Below are positions 61,417 to 64,000 of a DNA stretch of 64,000 nucleotides, piece by piece. Within the stretch, counting starts at the first letter, position 1. Each line of letters starts with the position of its first letter. This stretch comes from Sphaerisporangium fuscum. GTDB lineage: Bacteria; Actinomycetota; Actinomycetes; Streptosporangiales; Streptosporangiaceae. Position numbers and translations under genes: made by a program. The notes below the pieces were generated by a model. The model did no database searches. It saw nothing but the letters and a program-made list of their open reading frames with translations, and was not told the origin of the DNA. The stretch spans positions 62,001 through 126,000 of the forward strand of contig NZ_JAHDTF010000023.1 in the NCBI RefSeq assembly GCF_018531465.1, written 5' to 3'.

Positions 61417-62127
61417 TCATCCTCGCACGGTGGCCGGATCCTCCATCCGCCGCTGGGGACGGGCGTTCCCGGCGAACAGCAGCGAGCGGACGTCGACCAG
61501 GGCGTGCACGATCACGGGCAGGAGCAGGCTGCCGGTCTTCACATAGAGCATGGTGAGGGCGAACCCCGCGACGGTGACCGCCAGCATGCCCTTCCACCCC
61601 TGGTACAGGTGCCCCGCCACGAACACCGCCAGAGCCAGGCCGGCGGCCACGGGGAGGGGAAGCCTCAGCAGGTGCACGCCCAGTGCGATGAGCAGCCCCC
61701 GGTAGACGATCTCCTCGCACACGCCGGCCGTCACGGACATCGCCAGGGCGAGCCGCCGCTCGGCGGGGGTACGCGGGATCATCGCCTCGAAGGGGGCCTG
61801 CCCGGGCAGCGGCCCGCCCGCTCCCCCCGCCCGCCTGGTCGTCAGCAGGACCGCCCCGGTGGCGACGACGACCCCGGCCAGCACCGCGACGGTGAGCAGC
61901 GGGTCCTCGGGGACGGCGAACCCCGTCCGGGCGAGGTCCAGCCGGGGGGACAGCCCGACGATCAGGAACGCGACCGCCGTCATCCCCCACAGCTCGGCCA
62001 TCCACAGGCCGTACATCCTGCTCAGCAGCCTGCCGTCGCGCTCCAGCCGGGCGTAGGACCGCTTGCCCAGCAGCGGGCTGACGAAGGCCATATAGATCAC
62101 CAAAGCCGCGGACAGCCACAGAGACAT
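61417..62127 (-). CDS. CPBP-family intramembrane metalloprotease
   Basis: 236 residues, about seven membrane helices with the CPBP motif EEIVYRG, a downstream HLYQGW and the final HALVD. Used for bacteriocin/prenyl-type maturation in some systems; role unknown here. ATG at 62127 follows GAGGGGGAG. First gene of a three-gene operon. Confidence 0.9.
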   Translation of the reverse strand: MSLWLSAALVIYMAFVSPLLGKRSYARLERDGRLLSRMYGLWMAELWGMTAVAFLIVGLSPRLDLARTGFAVPEDPLLTVAVLAGVVVATGAVLLTTRRAGGAGGPLPGQAPFEAMIPRTPAERRLALAMSVTAGVCEEIVYRGLLIALGVHLLRLPLPVAAGLALAVFVAGHLYQGWKGMLAVTVAGFALTMLYVKTGSLLLPVIVHALVDVRSLLFAGNARPQRRMEDPATVRG

Positions 62128-62183
62128 CGAGCTCCCCCTCATCGTCGCGATCCGACCTACACCATAGAGCTAGCTAGTTAGGA

Positions 62184-62477
62184 TCACAACCTAGGTAGCG
62201 ACAAGGATGTACGCCGTTCCCACCACGGCCATTCCGGGGATGCGTACGCGTCCGGGCACGTCAGGGCGAGGAAACGCCGGTCGACGGGAAGGAGCAAGGC
62301 GTACAGGGAGCGCCGGGCGCGGACGGGCAGGGCGTTGAGCGCCCGTTCGAGCCTCCCGCGTGGCTCCGTTCCACTGCATTCGGGACACACGCAGGTGGGT
62401 GAGATGCGTCCGGAGGTGCCGGGGACCACCGCCTGCGTCCACGCCAGCAGGGCCGCCGCCACCTCGCCGGGCCGCAT
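62184..62477 (-). CDS. Small conserved hypothetical with CxxC pair
   Basis: 97 residues from the ATG at 62477 (GGAG nine bases upstream); an ATG at 62510 or 62609 would lengthen it. Contains CVCPEC (possible metal site) and a Trp-rich C-terminus (PEWPWWERR). Looks like small actinomycete proteins of unknown role. Confidence 0.55.
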   Translation of the reverse strand: MRPGEVAAALLAWTQAVVPGTSGRISPTCVCPECSGTEPRGRLERALNALPVRARRSLYALLLPVDRRFLALTCPDAYASPEWPWWERRTSLSLPRL

Positions 62478-62992
62478 CCGGGTGTGCTCCAGGGTGACCA
62501 CCGCCGCCATGGCGCGGCGCCCGAGACCGGGGACGTGGTGGATCGAGGGACTGTGGGTGCCGCACACCGATCCCCGTGCGCGGACCGCCGAGGGCCGCCT
62601 ACGCGGCATGACCCTTTCGGATCGACGTCATGAGGTAATGATCACACGTGCTCACGGGCGCGGTGCGCCACCTGGCGCACCGTCACGACCGATTTGCCCA
62701 CCGCACCCGCGATCTCGTCGTAGTCGAAGCCGAACATCACGGGACCGGGACCATCTGAGCGGCACGCGGCCCCGGCTTGTCCCAGACGACGGCACCCGGG
62801 CTACGGTTCCTGGCCGCCGATCCGTCGCGACCTGGCTGTCCGAGAACGGCGTCACCGTGCTGGAGGCCAATCCGGTGGCCGAGATCCGGCAGGCGCTGGG
62901 CGAACTCGAACTCGGCGGGCCCAGGCTGATGCACGACCCCTTGAAGCCCAGGTCGATCACCGCCGGGGCCGTTGGCTCGACCCGTCGACACC
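62478..62992. other. ~515 bp with a sigma-factor scrap and no intact gene
   Basis: Besides the fragment at 62642-62737, + strand residues over ~62820-62960 (WLSENGVTVLEANPVAEI) look protein-like but have no start or recognisable family; probably debris. Confidence 0.45.
62642..62737 (-). pseudogene. ECF sigma factor region 4 fragment (SigJ-like)
   Basis: 31 codons, FGFDYDEIAGAVGKSVVTVR and QVAHRAREHV, match sigma region 4 of SigJ-type factors. Nothing recognisable before or after it, so it is a remnant. Confidence 0.65.
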
Positions 62993-63727
62993 TCAGCGGT
63001 CGGCGGTGAGGCGCTCCAGCCACTCCCTCAGTAGATGCTGTTCCGCGCCGCTGAGGGCTGTCTGCTCGGGCAGTGCGGCGTGCAGGGCGCGGGCGGCGCC
63101 TGCCGGGCCCGCGTCCCGCACGGCCGGTTGCTGGTTGGTGACGGCGGTGACCATGGCCTCCCGCAGAGCGGTCAGCAGGGCCCGGTCACGCCGGTCCTCG
63201 GGCAGGGACAGCCAGGTGAGCACCGCGCCGCGCCCCGTGGCATGGACGATCTGGGCCGCGAGTTCCTCGTCGACCCGGAGCCAGCCGCCGGCGGCGAGGC
63301 GCCGGATACGGCCCCTCAGGATCTCCATGCCCGCCTTGAAGGCCGCCGAGGTGGCCCTCGTGGGCTCGCTGTACATCAGGGTGTACAGCGCGGGATTGGT
63401 CAGACCGAACTCGACCGCGACGTCCCAGCCGGCCCTCAGGTCCTCGATGGGGTCCGGCGGGTCGGGGTCGACGCGCTTGGTGGCGAGGAACGCGGCGAAG
63501 CCGTGCTCGGCCACCGCGTCGAGCAGCCCGTCTTTGTCGCCGAACAGCCGGTAGATGGCCGGCGGCTGCAGGCCCGCCGCGTCGGCGACGGCGCGGGTCG
63601 TGACGGCGTCGCGACCTCCGCGCGTCAGCAGGCCTATGGCGGCCTCGATGACCCGCAGCCGGGTCTGTTCGCGACCGATGGCGACAGCGTCGGCGGCGCT
63701 GCTCCCGGTCAGTGGACGTGACGACAT
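62993..63727 (-). CDS. TetR-family regulator
   Basis: 244 residues: HTH (VIEAAIGLLTRGGRDAVTTRAVADAAGLQPPAIYRLFGDK) and a ligand-binding domain. Divergent from the amidohydrolase gene; the 92-bp gap contains GTATCGATGATAC, a palindrome suited to a TetR operator. Confidence 0.92.
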   Translation of the reverse strand: MSSRPLTGSSAADAVAIGREQTRLRVIEAAIGLLTRGGRDAVTTRAVADAAGLQPPAIYRLFGDKDGLLDAVAEHGFAAFLATKRVDPDPPDPIEDLRAGWDVAVEFGLTNPALYTLMYSEPTRATSAAFKAGMEILRGRIRRLAAGGWLRVDEELAAQIVHATGRGAVLTWLSLPEDRRDRALLTALREAMVTAVTNQQPAVRDAGPAGAARALHAALPEQTALSGAEQHLLREWLERLTADR

Positions 63728-63762
63728 TTATCAACGATATCGCAGAAAGGATTCCATCGTTA

Positions 63763-63775
63763 GTATCGATGATAC
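63763..63775. promoter_or_regulatory. Palindrome in TetR/amidohydrolase intergenic region
   Basis: GTATC-GAT-GATAC. A second partly related stretch, CAACGATATCG, lies at about 63732-63742. Candidate operator for the adjacent TetR protein. Confidence 0.5.
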
Positions 63776-63819
63776 GCTTCAACTGATTCCATTGGAAACA
63801 AGCCCTGGAAGGGGATCGC

Positions 63820-64000
63820 ATGTCCGACCGGCTGCAGATCATCGCATTGGAAGAGCACGTCGTCCTGCCCGCGATCATGGAGGCGTGGTCGCGGTCCGGG
63901 GTGCCGGAGCTGCCGAACCTGGGGTTCGGCGACAGCCCCGTCGCCCGGCGGCTGCGAGACACCGCGGAGACGCGGCTCGCACATATGGACGACCAGGGAG
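63820..64000 (+). CDS. Amidohydrolase family protein (5' part only)
   Basis: Runs off the window after 60 codons. The N-terminus MSDRLQIIALEEHVVLPAIM matches amidohydrolase_2 proteins of the gamma-resorcylate/2,3-dihydroxybenzoate decarboxylase group, with the ALEEHV metal-binding Glu/His. GGAAGGGG before the ATG. Probably induced via the divergent TetR regulator. Confidence 0.78.
   Translation, partial: MSDRLQIIALEEHVVLPAIMEAWSRSGVPELPNLGFGDSPVARRLRDTAETRLAHMDDQG

Overview
This is high-GC actinomycete chromosome. It encodes a mycothiol synthase (MshD), a GlnR-type nitrogen regulator, an actinobacterial dCTP deaminase, ECF sigma/anti-sigma regulation and many secreted glycoside hydrolases. 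Frequent GTG/TTG starts, ATGA-type gene overlaps and the gene mix suggest a soil filamentous genus, probably of the Streptosporangiaceae type (inference; no 16S or strain marker is present).

Layout. 0.2-7.2 kb: a four-gene cassette present twice in tandem. Each copy has three small membrane-anchored proteins on the + strand and one convergent polytopic membrane protein on the - strand. 7.3-9.6 kb: a sulfur-handling operon (DUF4395 membrane protein, thiosulfate sulfurtransferase, DUF1416 protein) behind a thioredoxin-like gene. Between them lies an unannotated 27-codon leader peptide with what looks like a leaderless promoter. 9.6-18.3 kb: core genes, namely an anti-sigma/ECF sigma pair, an LmeA-like lipid-binding protein, a MoaD/ThiS protein, glnR, a secreted 5'-nucleotidase, mshD, a PiT phosphate transporter with its DUF47 partner, and dcd.

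18.4-26.6 kb: a decayed integrative element at the 3' end of tRNA-Gly(CCC). It begins with a frameshifted tyrosine integrase and ends with a second, diverged copy of the tRNA 3' half plus its terminator. Inside are a frameshifted IS701-type insertion sequence, an FG-GAP repeat protein, a truncated regulator joined to a transposase scrap, a VOC protein and an unrecognised protein with three internal repeats. 26.6-31.2 kb: accessory genes and debris (broken aminoglycoside phosphotransferase, SCO4402-like and DUF6461-like proteins, DHFR-fold reductase, AraC regulator, CutA, MazG-like protein, GNAT fragment).

31.4-39.9 kb: a carbohydrate locus. A secreted DUF4874/DUF4832 glycosidase-like protein is divergent from an ABC importer (two permeases and a lipoprotein), a GH36 alpha-galactosidase and a ROK regulator. 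No ATPase is encoded. 40-54.3 kb: short stress and regulatory genes, two SDR enzymes with divergent regulators, and two secreted polysaccharide hydrolases (GH16 and GH18) that share a 14-base palindromic promoter element although they lie about 10 kb apart. 54.6-64 kb: a large cell-wall amidase, an FtsX-ectodomain-like protein, an ArsR-type regulator with an MFS exporter, a CPBP-protease/PadR/HAAS operon, a sigma-factor scrap, and a TetR regulator divergent from an amidohydrolase that runs off the window.

The best candidates for something undescribed are the duplicated convergent membrane cassette, the leaderless Cys-containing leader peptide, the shared glycosidase operator and the repeat protein at the end of the tRNA-Gly element.
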